A stretch of DNA of 64,000 nucleotides from a bacterium (GTDB lineage: Bacteria > Electryoneota > RPQS01 > DYHQ01), in NCBI GenBank assembly GCA_030622545.1, contig JAUXGA010000002.1:177096-241095 (forward strand), written 5' to 3'. The position numbers were made by a program, and so were the translations under genes. Positions 1 through 9,000 of this stretch are shown piece by piece. The number at the start of each line of letters is the position of its first letter. Position 1 is the first letter of the stretch. A model generated the notes under the pieces. It saw nothing but the letters and a program-made list of their open reading frames with translations. It searched no databases and had not been told where the DNA came from.

Positions 1-1307
1 CCGATGATCCGATGTCCTGCGGAGAGGTCGGAAAGTGTGGAGTCGCCATCTCATCTCTAAAGGATATGGAGACGCTTTTCCAAGATATTCCGTTGGGCAA
101 GATTACGACTTCGATGACGATTAATGCTCCGGCGGCGATTATCTGGGCGATGTTCATTGCCGCCGCGGAGAATCAGGGATGGAAACGAACTGAACTTGGC
201 GGAACGACTCAGAACGATATCCTGAAAGAATACATCGCACAAAAAGAATTCATCTATCCGCCTGAGCCGTCTGTGAAACTTGTCGTGGATACGATTGAAT
301 TCGCAGCGCGCGAGATGCCGAAATGGAATCCGGTTTCCATCAGTGGTTATCATATCCGCGAAGCGGGCAGCACGGCCGTGCAGGAGTTGGCATTCACACT
401 GGCCGATGGAATGGCTTACGTTGATGCGACGCTCGAGCGCGGCCTCGAAATTGATGAATTCGCACCGCGTTTGAGTCTGTTTTTCAATTCTCATCTGGAT
501 TTCTTTGAGGAGATTGGAAAATTCCGCGCCGCCCGGCGAATCTGGGCGAAGAAAATGCGGGATAAATATAATGCGAAGAATGACCGGTCGCTTCTATGCC
601 GCTTCCATACTCAAACAGCAGGATGCAGCCTGACAGCTCAACAGCCGGAAAATAATCTCATGCGCGTGGCTTATCAGGCGCTGGCGGGAGTCTTGGGCGG
701 AACGCAGTCCTTACACTGCAATTCGATGGATGAAACACTGGCTTTGCCGTCTGAAAAGGCGGTGAAACTGTCTCTGCGCACGCAGCAGATTGTCGCGCAT
801 GAAATTCTTGCCGGAATGCCAATTGACCCTCTCGGCGGCAGTTATTTTGTCGAGGCGGTCACGGACGCGATGGAGGAAGGAGCCGAGGATTACTTCCAGC
901 GAATTGATGCGTTGGGCGGAGTGGTTCCGGCGATTGAAGCGGGCTTTTTCCAGAAGGAAATCGCAAAGGCTGCGTTTACATATCAAAAGGAAATCGAAAA
1001 TAACGAACGGATTATCGTCGGTGTTAATGACTATGTCGAAGATGACGGACAGCTCGAAATCCCGATTCTGAAAATTGAGGAAGATGAAGTCGGCCAGGTA
1101 CAGAACCGGAAACTGACCGAATTGAAAAAGCACCGGGATAAAAAGCGCGCGCAGGAATGTATGGATAATATCAAAGCCGCGACGGAAAAGGGCGAGAATG
1201 TGATGCCGCATCTAATCGATGGAGCGCATGCGTACTGCACATTGGGCGAGATGGTGGACGTTATGGCGGAAGTTTATTCGGTGTACGAAGAGCCGGCTTT
1301 TTTCTAA
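1..1307 (+). CDS. Methylmalonyl-CoA mutase large (catalytic) subunit, 5' end cut off by window
   Basis: The reading frame is already open at the left edge (codons from base 3), so the start lies outside; about 435 residues remain of a family domain of about 520-550. It contains the TIM-barrel part of B12-dependent acyl-CoA mutases: [13 protein letters not shown] near the visible start, an [18 protein letters not shown] motif, [11 protein letters not shown] with the His expected at the active site, and [14 protein letters not shown]. It ends after the barrel and its linker with no B12-binding domain. The separate B12 subunit is encoded at 18379-18783, so the enzyme appears split. Expected reaction: interconversion of methylmalonyl-CoA and succinyl-CoA in propionate metabolism. 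Another acyl-CoA mutase such as isobutyryl-CoA mutase cannot be fully excluded. A hairpin terminator follows directly. Confidence 0.92.
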   Translation, partial: DDPMSCGEVGKCGVAISSLKDMETLFQDIPLGKITTSMTINAPAAIIWAMFIAAAENQGWKRTELGGTTQNDILKEYIAQKEFIYPPEPSVKLVVDTIEFAAREMPKWNPVSISGYHIREAGSTAVQELAFTLADGMAYVDATLERGLEIDEFAPRLSLFFNSHLDFFEEIGKFRAARRIWAKKMRDKYNAKNDRSLLCRFHTQTAGCSLTAQQPENNLMRVAYQALAGVLGGTQSLHCNSMDETLALPSEKAVKLSLRTQQIVAHEILAGMPIDPLGGSYFVEAVTDAMEEGAEDYFQRIDALGGVVPAIEAGFFQKEIAKAAFTYQKEIENNERIIVGVNDYVEDDGQLEIPILKIEEDEVGQVQNRKLTELKKHRDKKRAQECMDNIKAATEKGENVMPHLIDGAHAYCTLGEMVDVMAEVYSVYEEPAFF

Positions 1308-1336
1308 TGACACGTGAAAATAATGGGGAATTCAAG

Positions 1337-1370
1337 AAGCCAATTCCGTTTGGGCGGAATCGGCTTTCTT
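1337..1370 (+). terminator. Intrinsic terminator of the mutase large subunit gene
   Basis: The arms AAGCC-a-ATTCCG and CGGAAT-c-GGCTT form an interrupted stem around a 6-nt loop, followed by a short T-rich tail (TTTCTT). It starts 30 bases after the mutase stop codon. Confidence 0.7.
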
Positions 1371-1407
1371 CTCGTAAAGAACTGCTTGACTTTTGCTATG
1401 AAAAAGG

Positions 1408-1484
1408 CTCGCCGAGCCGGGTTCAGCACAATGCAAGCTTTTTGATTCATCGAGATAGTCGAATGTGCGTAACCCGGCCGGAAT
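1408..1484 (-). repeat. Dispersed inverted-repeat element, copy A
   Basis: About 77 bp bounded by CTCGCCGAGCCGGGTT and AACCCGGCCGGAAT, i.e. the element in reverse orientation. Inner arms read GCACA/TGTGC-type, as in copy B. It lies between the mutase terminator and the tRNA promoter, whose -35 box begins 6 bases beyond its end. See copies at 18170, 34515, 34787 and 36859. Confidence 0.85.
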
Positions 1485-1489
1485 ACAAC

Positions 1490-1518
1490 TTGACTTTTAC
1501 CGAAAGAAATGATATATT
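1490..1518 (+). promoter_or_regulatory. Sigma-70-type promoter of the tRNA cluster
   Basis: TTGACT, a 17-nt spacer, then TATATT. Predicted transcription start is about base 1525, some 18 nt before tRNA-Arg. The same box pair precedes several other genes in the window. Confidence 0.75.
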
Positions 1519-1542
1519 TTAAGGATTAGTGAAGATGGATTT

Positions 1543-1616
1543 GCGCCCGTAGCTCAATTGGATAGAGCAACAGCCTTCTAAGCTGTGGGTTGAAGGTTCG
1601 AGTCCTTTCGGGCGCA
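1543..1616 (+). tRNA. tRNA-Arg (anticodon TCT)
   Basis: The acceptor arms GCGCCCG and CGGGCGC pair fully. The D arm AGCTCAATTGGATAGAGC, the anticodon loop CTTCTAA and the T arm GGTTCGAGTCC are all recognisable. The discriminator is A. The terminal CCA is not encoded. Confidence 0.97.
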
Positions 1617-1674
1617 CAGCCTGAAAGGCAACGTCGCCGAGACGGGTTTCTTTGCAAGGCGCGATTGATATCAT

Positions 1675-1752
1675 GGTGGTTGTAGCTCAGTTGGTTAGAG
1701 CGTCTGACTGTGGCTCAGAAGGTCGGGGGTTCAAATCCCCTCAGCCACCCCA
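1675..1752 (+). tRNA. tRNA-His (anticodon GTG), CCA encoded
   Basis: The anticodon loop CTGTGGC gives anticodon GTG. The 8-bp acceptor with an extra 5' G (base 1675) opposite C73 (base 1749) is the hallmark of tRNA-His. The CCA at 1750-1752 is genomically encoded, unlike its two neighbours. Confidence 0.97.
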
Positions 1753-1755
1753 TTT

Positions 1756-1827
1756 GGCCCCATCGTCTAACGGTTAGGACATAAGGTTTTCGACCTTATA
1801 ATGGGGGTTCGATTCCCCCTGGGGTCA
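1756..1827 (+). tRNA. tRNA-Glu (anticodon TTC)
   Basis: The acceptor arms GGCCCCA and TGGGGTC pair with one G-U. The anticodon loop TTTTCGA lies between TAAGG and CCTTA. The T arm GGTTCGATTCC is clear and the discriminator is A. It starts 3 nt after the CCA of tRNA-His and is the last tRNA of the cluster. Confidence 0.97.
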
Positions 1828-1859
1828 CAAGAGTCTTTCATTGGTCGCATAGTAAGTTG

Positions 1860-1901
1860 TGTCCTATGGCGTTTCACGCTGTGAGCCCAAGGCTGAGGAC
1901 A
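1860..1901 (+). other. Possible structured leader before the tandem MGS-like gene
   Basis: TGTCCT (1860-1865) pairs with AGGACA (1896-1901) and encloses two small hairpins, GCG/CGC at 1869-1879 and AGCC/GGCT at 1884-1894, so a three-way junction could form just upstream of the ribosome binding site. The stems are short and chance pairing is possible. Confidence 0.25.
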
Positions 1902-1927
1902 TAAGCTAAAAGAAAAAGGGGATTCTT

Positions 1928-3052
1928 ATGACAGAGCAGATTGAACAGAAGCGGCTAGTTGGCGTGCTGGCGGCTCACGACAGTAAGCGGAAGAATGATT
2001 CTTTAGCCAGTGTATTCAGAATACTTTATAAGATCAATTCAGAATGGCTTAAGAAGTTCCATTTTGTTTTTACGGGAGGGACTTTCGACCGCATAGTACT
2101 CCCCACAGATGTAGGCAGAACTAAAGTAGATGAGAAGGAGTTTATACCGATCGCCAGAAAAGATGAACAAGACGAAGAGATTCCAAAGGACTTAGAAGAA
2201 CTGATGAAGAAAGAAAGAAAATATGGTGTATCAGTGGATAGTGCACTCGGCGCACAAAACGCTATCATGTGTAATTCAACTCGTCTTCCGAAGTTTAGAG
2301 AAGGCGGGGTCACCCTTTTGTCCTATTTGGTTGTGCAGCAAAAGATTAGTATAGTTATGCCATTTCTTGATCCGCACACTACGCATTGGCTACATCCCGA
2401 GAATCTTGCTCTGATGCGGTTATGTGATTTTTGGAAGGCCAAGCGATTAATGAACACTGGGTCAGTAGAGAAGTGGTTTGTCAATGAGGCAGAGACGGAT
2501 TCGAAGCAGAACCGAGAATATTGTCCACCTGACTTGGTGCTTAATAGTAGCGGGGCGCGCGCACTACGAGAAGATCACGGCAATTGTAAAGAGATAAAGA
2601 TTACGAAAGTGCTAAACCGTCCCACGGAGTGGCCCCGCTCAATTGACGAAATTGGGGAAATGACGATAGCTCTGATCGCCCACGATGGTATGAAGGAAGA
2701 AATGGTCGATTTTGTGAAGAAATACAGGAGAGTGTTGGAAAGATTTAATCGCATTCTGGCAACAGGAGATACTGGCAGAAAGGTAAAGGAGGCTGCCGGA
2801 GAGCTGAAGGTCTTTCCCTACAGGCCCGGGCCAGAGGGCGGTGATATTCAGATTGCAACAGAGGCTTTGTATGATCAGTGTCACGCCGTGATCTTCTTTA
2901 CTAATCCTCTTCGTCCCCACCCGCACCCTGAGGATATTCGAACTCTCTTCGCTGTGTGTATGATCCAGGACAAAATTGAGATACTCGCAAATGACATACA
3001 TGCAAGGAGATGGATGGATCGGCTTGCAGAGAAGTTAGGGATCAGGTTGTAA
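1928..3052 (+). CDS. Protein with two tandem methylglyoxal-synthase-like domains
   Basis: 374 residues, more than twice a normal methylglyoxal synthase (about 130-150). The C-terminal half (from about residue 244) aligns by eye with the family: ALIAHDGMKEE, ILATGDTG, GPEGGDIQIA, then NPLRPHPHPEDIR. It keeps the His of AHD, the Asp of GGD, and the His and Asp of the PH..D motif. The N-terminal half repeats the pattern in degenerate form (VLAAHDSKRK, FTGGTFDR, a GG lacking the following Asp, LDPHTTHWLHPEN), so it may be non-catalytic. An SD-like AAAAAGGGG precedes the ATG. Base composition is clearly more AT-rich than neighbours and it follows a tRNA cluster, which suggests acquired DNA. Whether it makes methylglyoxal from dihydroxyacetone phosphate is unproven. 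Confidence 0.7.
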   Translation: MTEQIEQKRLVGVLAAHDSKRKNDSLASVFRILYKINSEWLKKFHFVFTGGTFDRIVLPTDVGRTKVDEKEFIPIARKDEQDEEIPKDLEELMKKERKYGVSVDSALGAQNAIMCNSTRLPKFREGGVTLLSYLVVQQKISIVMPFLDPHTTHWLHPENLALMRLCDFWKAKRLMNTGSVEKWFVNEAETDSKQNREYCPPDLVLNSSGARALREDHGNCKEIKITKVLNRPTEWPRSIDEIGEMTIALIAHDGMKEEMVDFVKKYRRVLERFNRILATGDTGRKVKEAAGELKVFPYRPGPEGGDIQIATEALYDQCHAVIFFTNPLRPHPHPEDIRTLFAVCMIQDKIEILANDIHARRWMDRLAEKLGIRL

Positions 3053-3407
3053 TGGTAATGCGCAAGCCATTGGACTATTCAAGGCTAGAGGACCGCTTTC
3101 GGTAGAAGTTACTACATTGGTGTCACCGACAGTTTCATGCGTGATATGTTTAGACGGGCTTCGGAATGGCGCATTAATGCGACAGAAGAGGAAGCCTGTC
3201 TTTTGTATTTAGTATAAGTTTGTCGCATCCTTTTGTTATTATTTTTCTTGAGCGTGCTTAAACCGGGAATGCGTCCTACTTTGAAGATATTAGTACTTTC
3301 TCTGCATTTTTTAGTTGCATCTTAGAGTTTTTATGTATATATTAAAAAGAAGTCTCGGTCAATGAATCGAGACAGTTCTTTAATTAAATGTTTTCATTAG
3401 ACTTTTT
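3053..3407 (+). other. AT-rich 355-bp gap before fbaB
   Basis: No credible gene on either strand. The right end holds the fbaB promoter (3315-3343) and a hairpin GTCTCG/CGAGAC at 3352-3373 near the predicted 5' end of the transcript. I see nothing else in the left 250 bases. Confidence 0.5.
3315..3343 (+). promoter_or_regulatory. Predicted fbaB promoter
   Basis: TTGCAT, 17 nt, TATATT. Predicted start is near 3350, giving a leader of about 58 nt whose first bases can form a 6-bp hairpin (3352-3373). Confidence 0.6.
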
Positions 3408-4478
3408 ATGCGATTGTCGAGCAGCATTGAGGAGTTACTCGGTCCAGAAGCGAAAGACCTGCTCGAGTACTCCTGCAAGGGTATCCTCAAAGAGGAGCTA
3501 CACTTGCCCGGTCCGGACTTTGTGGACCGTGTTTTTATTCATACAGATCGCCCTGCAAATGTTTTAAATAACCTACAGCGGATTTTCAACGCTGGGCGTT
3601 TAGCGGGCACCGGTTATGTTTCATGTCTACCCGTGGATCAGGGAATTGAACACAGCGCGGCATACTCCTTTGAACCTAATCCAATCTATTTTGATCCAGA
3701 GAACATCGTTAAGCTGGCGGTTGAAGGTGGCTGTAATATTGTTGGCTCCACGCTTGGCGTTTTGGGTATGATGTCCCGCAAATACGCTCACAAGATTCCT
3801 TTCCTCGTCAAGCTGAATCACAACGAGCTGTTAACCTATCCAAATAAGTACGACCAGATTGAATTCGGCAGTGTTGATCAAGCGTTTGACCTTGGCGCGG
3901 CCGCTGTGGGCGCCACTGTCTACTATGGTTCCGATGAAAGTGCGCGGCAGATTCAGGAAGTGCGCGAAATTTTCGAATACGCTCATGAATTGGGGATGGT
4001 GACCGTGCTCTGGGCTTATTTAAGAAATCCTGCATTTAAAACTTCCGAAAAAGACTACCATGTTTCCGCTGACCTCACTGGTCAGGCGAATCATTTGGCG
4101 GCGACTATCCAAGCAGATATTGTCAAGCAGAAGCAGCCCGAGAACGACGGCGGATTCCGTGCGCTGAAGTTCAGCAAGATCCCCAAAGATAAGTTCTATA
4201 ATAAACTGGTGCCGAATCACCCGATTGAGTGGACGCGCTGGCAGGTAGTAAACTGCTATATGGGACGGATTGGTCTGATAAACTCGGGAGGCGCTTCCTT
4301 AGGCAAGGGTGAAAAAGACCTAGCCAAGGTAGTAAAAAAGGCGGTCATTAATAAGCGTGCAGGCGGCATGGGCCTCATCACGGGGCGCAAGGCCTTCCAG
4401 AAGCCGCTGAAGGAGGGCATCGAGCTTTTAAACGCTGTCCAAGATGTCTATCTGTCAAAGGAGATTACCATAGCCTAA
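3408..4478 (+). CDS. fbaB: Class I fructose-bisphosphate aldolase
   Basis: 356 residues, collinear with E. coli FbaB (about 350). Recognisable blocks include [22 protein letters not shown]-type [45 protein letters not shown] and [13 protein letters not shown], which carries the likely Schiff-base lysine, then [16 protein letters not shown] and [12 protein letters not shown]. It cleaves fructose 1,6-bisphosphate to DHAP and glyceraldehyde 3-phosphate without a metal. The upstream neighbour encodes a protein resembling an enzyme that consumes DHAP, which may or may not be coincidence. The Trm112-like gene follows after 6 nt, so the two are probably co-transcribed. Confidence 0.96.
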   Translation: MRLSSSIEELLGPEAKDLLEYSCKGILKEELHLPGPDFVDRVFIHTDRPANVLNNLQRIFNAGRLAGTGYVSCLPVDQGIEHSAAYSFEPNPIYFDPENIVKLAVEGGCNIVGSTLGVLGMMSRKYAHKIPFLVKLNHNELLTYPNKYDQIEFGSVDQAFDLGAAAVGATVYYGSDESARQIQEVREIFEYAHELGMVTVLWAYLRNPAFKTSEKDYHVSADLTGQANHLAATIQADIVKQKQPENDGGFRALKFSKIPKDKFYNKLVPNHPIEWTRWQVVNCYMGRIGLINSGGASLGKGEKDLAKVVKKAVINKRAGGMGLITGRKAFQKPLKEGIELLNAVQDVYLSKEITIA

Positions 4479-4484
4479 AAGACC

Positions 4485-4706
4485 ATGCCGATTGATCCCA
4501 AATTCTTGTCGTTGCTGGCATGTCCGGTTACGCATTCTCCTTTAGTTGAAGATGGAGATTTTCTTGTTTCGACCGATAGTGAGACACGACGGCGCTATCG
4601 AGTCGAGAACGACATCCCCAACTTGCTGGTACCGGATTCGGAGGTGTTGAACGAAGCTGCTTGGCGTGAGATTATGAAACGACATGCCGTCGAAGTAAAA
4701 TCGTAA
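4485..4706 (+). CDS. Trm112/UPF0434 family small protein
   Basis: 73 residues. MPIDPKFLSLLACPVTHSPL matches the start of the bacterial UPF0434 (YcaR-like) family, and the ENDIPNLLVPD block matches its second conserved stretch. The family is a small zinc-ribbon-like fold; here only one Cys is visible, as in many bacterial members. Some Trm112 proteins activate methyltransferases in eukaryotes and archaea; the bacterial role is not settled. It follows fbaB by 6 nt and is ended by the terminator at 4726. Confidence 0.8.
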   Translation: MPIDPKFLSLLACPVTHSPLVEDGDFLVSTDSETRRRYRVENDIPNLLVPDSEVLNEAAWREIMKRHAVEVKS

Positions 4707-4725
4707 TTACTTTTCAGAACACAAT

Positions 4726-4760
4726 AAAAAAGCCGCGCGAATAAACGACGCGGCTTTTTT
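4726..4760. terminator. Bidirectional terminator between convergent genes
   Basis: AAAAAGCCGCG and CGCGGCTTTTT form a 12-bp stem with an 11-nt loop. A-tract and T-tract flanks let it work on both strands. It separates the Trm112-like gene (+) from the metallophosphatase gene (-). Confidence 0.85.
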
Positions 4761-4779
4761 TGTATTCTTTGAGAAATAT

Positions 4780-5721
4780 CTATTGGTTTTTTGCGCTGTC
4801 GGTAAAATCGGGCAGGTATTTTTGCACCACCGCAAGCATGGCTTCATCAGAAGGAGCATCCGCTTCCAGAGTTTCTTCGAAGGCGACAACGGATTTGATT
4901 TGACGGTCGAAGCTGAATTCGAATTCGACGCGGCCCAATGTTTGACCGTTTCGTTTCGCGCGCACGATTGAAGTATTCCCGACTTCCCACGGCTTGTCTG
5001 CATTCGAGCGGAACGTGCGACCTCCGATAATGAGATTTATCATAGGGAAATTTTTTGCCAACGTGCTATCCAAAGCATCACCGCACGTAGATAAAACTAT
5101 AAGCAAATCAGCTTTCTTGGCAAGTTTCGGAATCACCTGTTGTGCTGCGGTTATTGGATTTCGCACATGTACTCCCGGCAGAAGTTTAACGCTGTCGCTC
5201 CGCATGATATTTTTCGGAGCGCATAAACCGACGAAAGCAACATCGAGACCTTTGATTTTTTTCATGACATACGGTGACGTCAGCGGTTTGCCGTTCGCTT
5301 CGATGTTGGCGGAAACGAAATCGAAGTTCGCCTCATTCTGTCTCTGTTCAAAAACGTCCAGACCTTTTTCGAGGTCTTCTTCGGAAATATTCACGACGGA
5401 AGCTTGCAGCTCATTGAGGGCGGCGATTTGCGCTTTGCCTTGTGTCGCCTCCGCTTCCGGACTGCCAAAAAGAAAGTTACCGGCGTCGCAGTACAACAAT
5501 TGCGTATCGTTCGCTCGAATTGTCTTCACGTGGTGTGCGCGTTTGAGGATACCGCCGCTGTTGTGCTTGCACCCGCAGCCTTCTAATTTGCCGTGAGTAT
5601 CATTGGTATAGACAATCGTAATTCGTGTGCCTTCGCTGATTTCGGGTTTACCGCAGCCGATGAACGACGCGGCGAGAAGAAGGACTGTTGCAAGGTTCAG
5701 TTTTGAGAAATTGGAATGCAT
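4780..5721 (-). CDS. 5'-nucleotidase-like metallophosphatase lipoprotein with eroded active site
   Basis: 313 residues. The N-terminal hydrophobic segment ends in a lipobox-like SFIGC (Cys23), so it is probably a lipoprotein. ITIVYTNDTHGKLEGCGC matches the first motif of UshA/5'-nucleotidase-type metallophosphatases of the LEPCGC subgroup, and YCDAGN the second. Later motifs are damaged: where GNH(D/E) is expected the sequence reads VVNISEEDLEKG, and the VLSHxG and GGHTH motifs read VLSTCG and GGRTF. Only the metallophosphatase domain is present, without the C-terminal nucleotide-binding domain. It is therefore likely a binding or structural protein derived from the enzyme. It stands alone on the minus strand. 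Confidence 0.75.
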   Translation of the reverse strand: MHSNFSKLNLATVLLLAASFIGCGKPEISEGTRITIVYTNDTHGKLEGCGCKHNSGGILKRAHHVKTIRANDTQLLYCDAGNFLFGSPEAEATQGKAQIAALNELQASVVNISEEDLEKGLDVFEQRQNEANFDFVSANIEANGKPLTSPYVMKKIKGLDVAFVGLCAPKNIMRSDSVKLLPGVHVRNPITAAQQVIPKLAKKADLLIVLSTCGDALDSTLAKNFPMINLIIGGRTFRSNADKPWEVGNTSIVRAKRNGQTLGRVEFEFSFDRQIKSVVAFEETLEADAPSDEAMLAVVQKYLPDFTDSAKNQ

Positions 5722-6030
5722 AAGCTTCGCCTTTATGAAGGTGATGCGGATGGTTTAAGCGCGTTTCTACGAGAACACGGCTATTGATATTTTACGAAAT
5801 CCGCAGTATATTTCAAAATGGAATTTGAGAGCTCGAAAGATTTTCATTTGCGGATGTCCTTTGATTTCCTTTGCCTAACATCGAGGGATTCCGAGAGAAG
5901 AGTTTTCTGCTTGAACAAGAACATTTTTTGAGCTTAGATTCTCCTTGACTTCTTTTAAGGAAATCGGTAAATTTATCTTAGCACAGTTTGGATATGAATG
6001 CTTCAGGTTTTGTTTTAAAAGGAGTTACCC
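5722..6030. other. Divergent intergenic region
   Basis: A 309-bp gap between two divergent genes, AT-rich on its right half. Apart from the promoter at 5945-5973 and the ribosome binding site AAAAGGAG just before base 6031, I see no gene, repeat or strong hairpin. Confidence 0.5.
5945..5973 (+). promoter_or_regulatory. Predicted promoter of the C25-like gene
   Basis: TTGACT, 17 nt, TAAATT, about 58 nt before the start codon at 6031. Confidence 0.5.
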
Positions 6031-9000
6031 ATGCGTAGAACTTACATCAGGGCACTGCTCGCCATCGCGTGGGGGTTGTTTTATCTGCCCTCTGTACTTG
6101 CTTCAGATACGGTGCCGTATGGCACGTCTCGCGGAGAATCACTGATGCCGCGAGTTGAGGTTCTAAATTCCCGGTTGGATGAGGTGCGATTACGATTGAC
6201 GGTAAACCCGGCTTCCGTTCCCTCGCAGATTGACTTGAGTGCAGGTGTGGCAGGATTATGGGGGCCGGTTGAGCCGGAGCAAATCGAATTGCCTCGAACG
6301 ACATTTTTCGTCGCGATTGCTCATACCGGGACGCCGCAGCTCGAAATCGTGTCATGGAATTCGGAGCGCGTTCCTGCTCTGCCAGTGACGATGAACAACG
6401 AGCTCAGAGTGAGTGAGGCCGTGCGGCTCGGCGAGCCCGCGGTTCTGCGCGAAGCCCGGATTGTGCCCCTGACGATTTTTCCTGTGCAGTATGAAAACGA
6501 AGCAGAAGAAGCCAAGGTGCTCACTCAGGCCGAAATCGTCATTAGAACGGGGACAGATACAGGTGTGAATCCGCTTCTGAATGCACGCGGGCGTGTATCG
6601 AGTTCGTGGATTCCGGTCTATCAGAGCGTGGTAATTAATTGGCAAAATATCGATGGTCTGGACTCGCCGGAAGAACCGCATATTCTGATTATTTCTCCGG
6701 GCTATTATACGGATGAATTGGAAGATTTTGTGACATGGAAAGAAAGAGCAGGTTATGTCGTTACGGTGGAGATGGAAGGGAATATTGGTGACGGTACTCC
6801 TGATGCAGGTGAATTGCATGACTATATTGTTGACCAATATAACAATCTGACCCCCACACCTGATTATTTGATTTTTGTGGGGAATGCTCAGCAACTTGCA
6901 GTTGAAATGCTACACACAGATGATCCAACGACTATTTTCAGTACAGAGAGTGTGCCCGGTTGGTACACCAACGAGAACTACTTTGTTGCTTTCGAAGGCG
7001 ATGATGTTTTTCCGGAGCTTTTCTTCGGTCGCTGGGTAGCAGGTACTACGGAAGAAGTGTTGAAAATTGCGCGGCGCAGCGTTTATCACGAACGTAATCC
7101 CTTTGGAACAAATCCGGATAATCTTGACTCCGTGCGTTTTTCCAAAGCTTCTGTAACCTCTGACACACAATATCCGTCGCAACCTCAGACGAAAAGATAT
7201 GTGCGACAGATGATGCTTGCTAGCGACTTTGCACATGTGGATACAGCGTTCGGAACGCACAATCCTCAATCATTGATTAATTGGCTTCGAGAAGGTCGGA
7301 ATTACGTCAACTATCGCGGCCCAGGTTGGTCGCAGGGTTGGTCGGGAATTAGTTTCTATACGGATGATATTCCCGATTTGAACAATTTCTGGAAATTGCC
7401 GATTGTCACAGGAATTGGGTGCGGTGCAGCATTGTTTGATGATTATCCTTATTGCTTCGGTCAACTCTGGATGACAGAGGGAACACTGAACCAACCCGAG
7501 GGTTCCGTCGGTTTTCTTGGGCCGTGCTGGAATACGCACACACGCTTTAATGATGTCTTAGATTCAACACTCTACGTCGCGATATTAGAGCACGAACTGC
7601 ATCAATTGATGCCGGCTCTTGTCGCAGGCAATTTGATGTTCTGGGATGTTTTCGAACCCTTCTTCACAATTGATCCGGACGTACGTGAAGTCACAGAAAC
7701 ATCCGTGCGGCAATATCTGTGTCTTTCCGACCCGTCGCTTCAGCTCTATACGAAAATCCCGCAGCGAATAAGCGTCAACCATCCGCTGGGGATTCCAACG
7801 GGAGTCGTGGACCTGCTCGTCAACGTTCCCAATCTGCAGGTACTCGGAATTGACAGTGTGAAAGTGTGCGCGTGGATAGAACCCGGTAACTTCGTCTTTG
7901 ATTTTGCCACTCCCCAGCAGGAAAGTGTTATCCTGTCGCTGATGGTTCCTCCCACATCTGAGTCGGTCTGGTTGACCGTGACCGGAGATAATGTCCTGAC
8001 ATATCAATGGGAACTGCCGGTTTCGCCGGCGGAGGAATATCTGATTCACAATCAAGTTTTTCTGCGCGATACGACAAACGGCAACGATAACGGTCTTATT
8101 GAACCCGGCGAATCCATTGTTTGGGTCGAAGAAGGACTGAATATGGGAATGGAAACCGCCGATGATGTCACAGCAGTCTTACAGTGTGAAGATCCACGAG
8201 TGACAATAAATCAGGATACCTCTTTGTTTGGCACAGTCGCGTCCTTTGATTCAGCAATCGGCTCTCCGCCTTTCGAGATTTCCATCTCGGATACTTGTCA
8301 GACAGAAGTTGTTTTAGAATTCCAAGTTGTCTGGAACAGCGCACATTATGGCCCTTGGGTGTCGAATGTTTTCATTCCACTTTCAGTGCCAGCGTTGGAG
8401 TTAGCTGAACTTTCTGTGACGGATTTGGGCGGTGGTCTTTGGGAACGCGGCGAAACAGCGAATGTAGAAGTGCAGATACAAAACACGGGAAGCGCTCCAT
8501 TAGCTCCAGCGCAATACATACTGCGCGTTTCGGATCCTCTTATCACATTGATTGACTCAATTGCCGATGGAGGAGGTATCAATCCCGGAGAAACGATTTC
8601 TTTAGGCGAATCAGCTTTCCAGATGGCGGCCAGCGAATACACGCCGAGTGCTCATCCTGTTGGCATGACGATTCATGTCGCCGCTCAGCAGGGAACATAT
8701 GTGCATGAGCAGGATATTTCGGCGTCAACGAATGTGGGCGAAATCGGAGACGGTGACCCGATATCCGATGAACAGAATTACTACTGGGCATATGATTTGG
8801 CGGATAATTTCTATACGGAACGTCCGGTGTATGACTGGATGGAAATTGCGCCGCAGGCCGGAGGGCCGGGCGATACGATTGATTTCACGGATAATGACGA
8901 AACGCGTCCTTTGGAAACGCCGTTCTCTTTTACATACTATGGAGAAGAGTTCGAGCATCTTTCGGTATCGAACGATGGGTGGGTTTGTCCGGGTATAACG

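Noticed and set aside
1307..1522. 71-codon open frame overlapping the mutase stop
   Set aside because: It runs across the terminator, repeat copy A and the tRNA promoter; no family-like sequence.
1543..3407. Integrative element at the tRNA cluster
   Set aside because: The AT-rich gene after tRNA-Glu suggests transfer, but I find no integrase and no repeated tRNA 3' end downstream.
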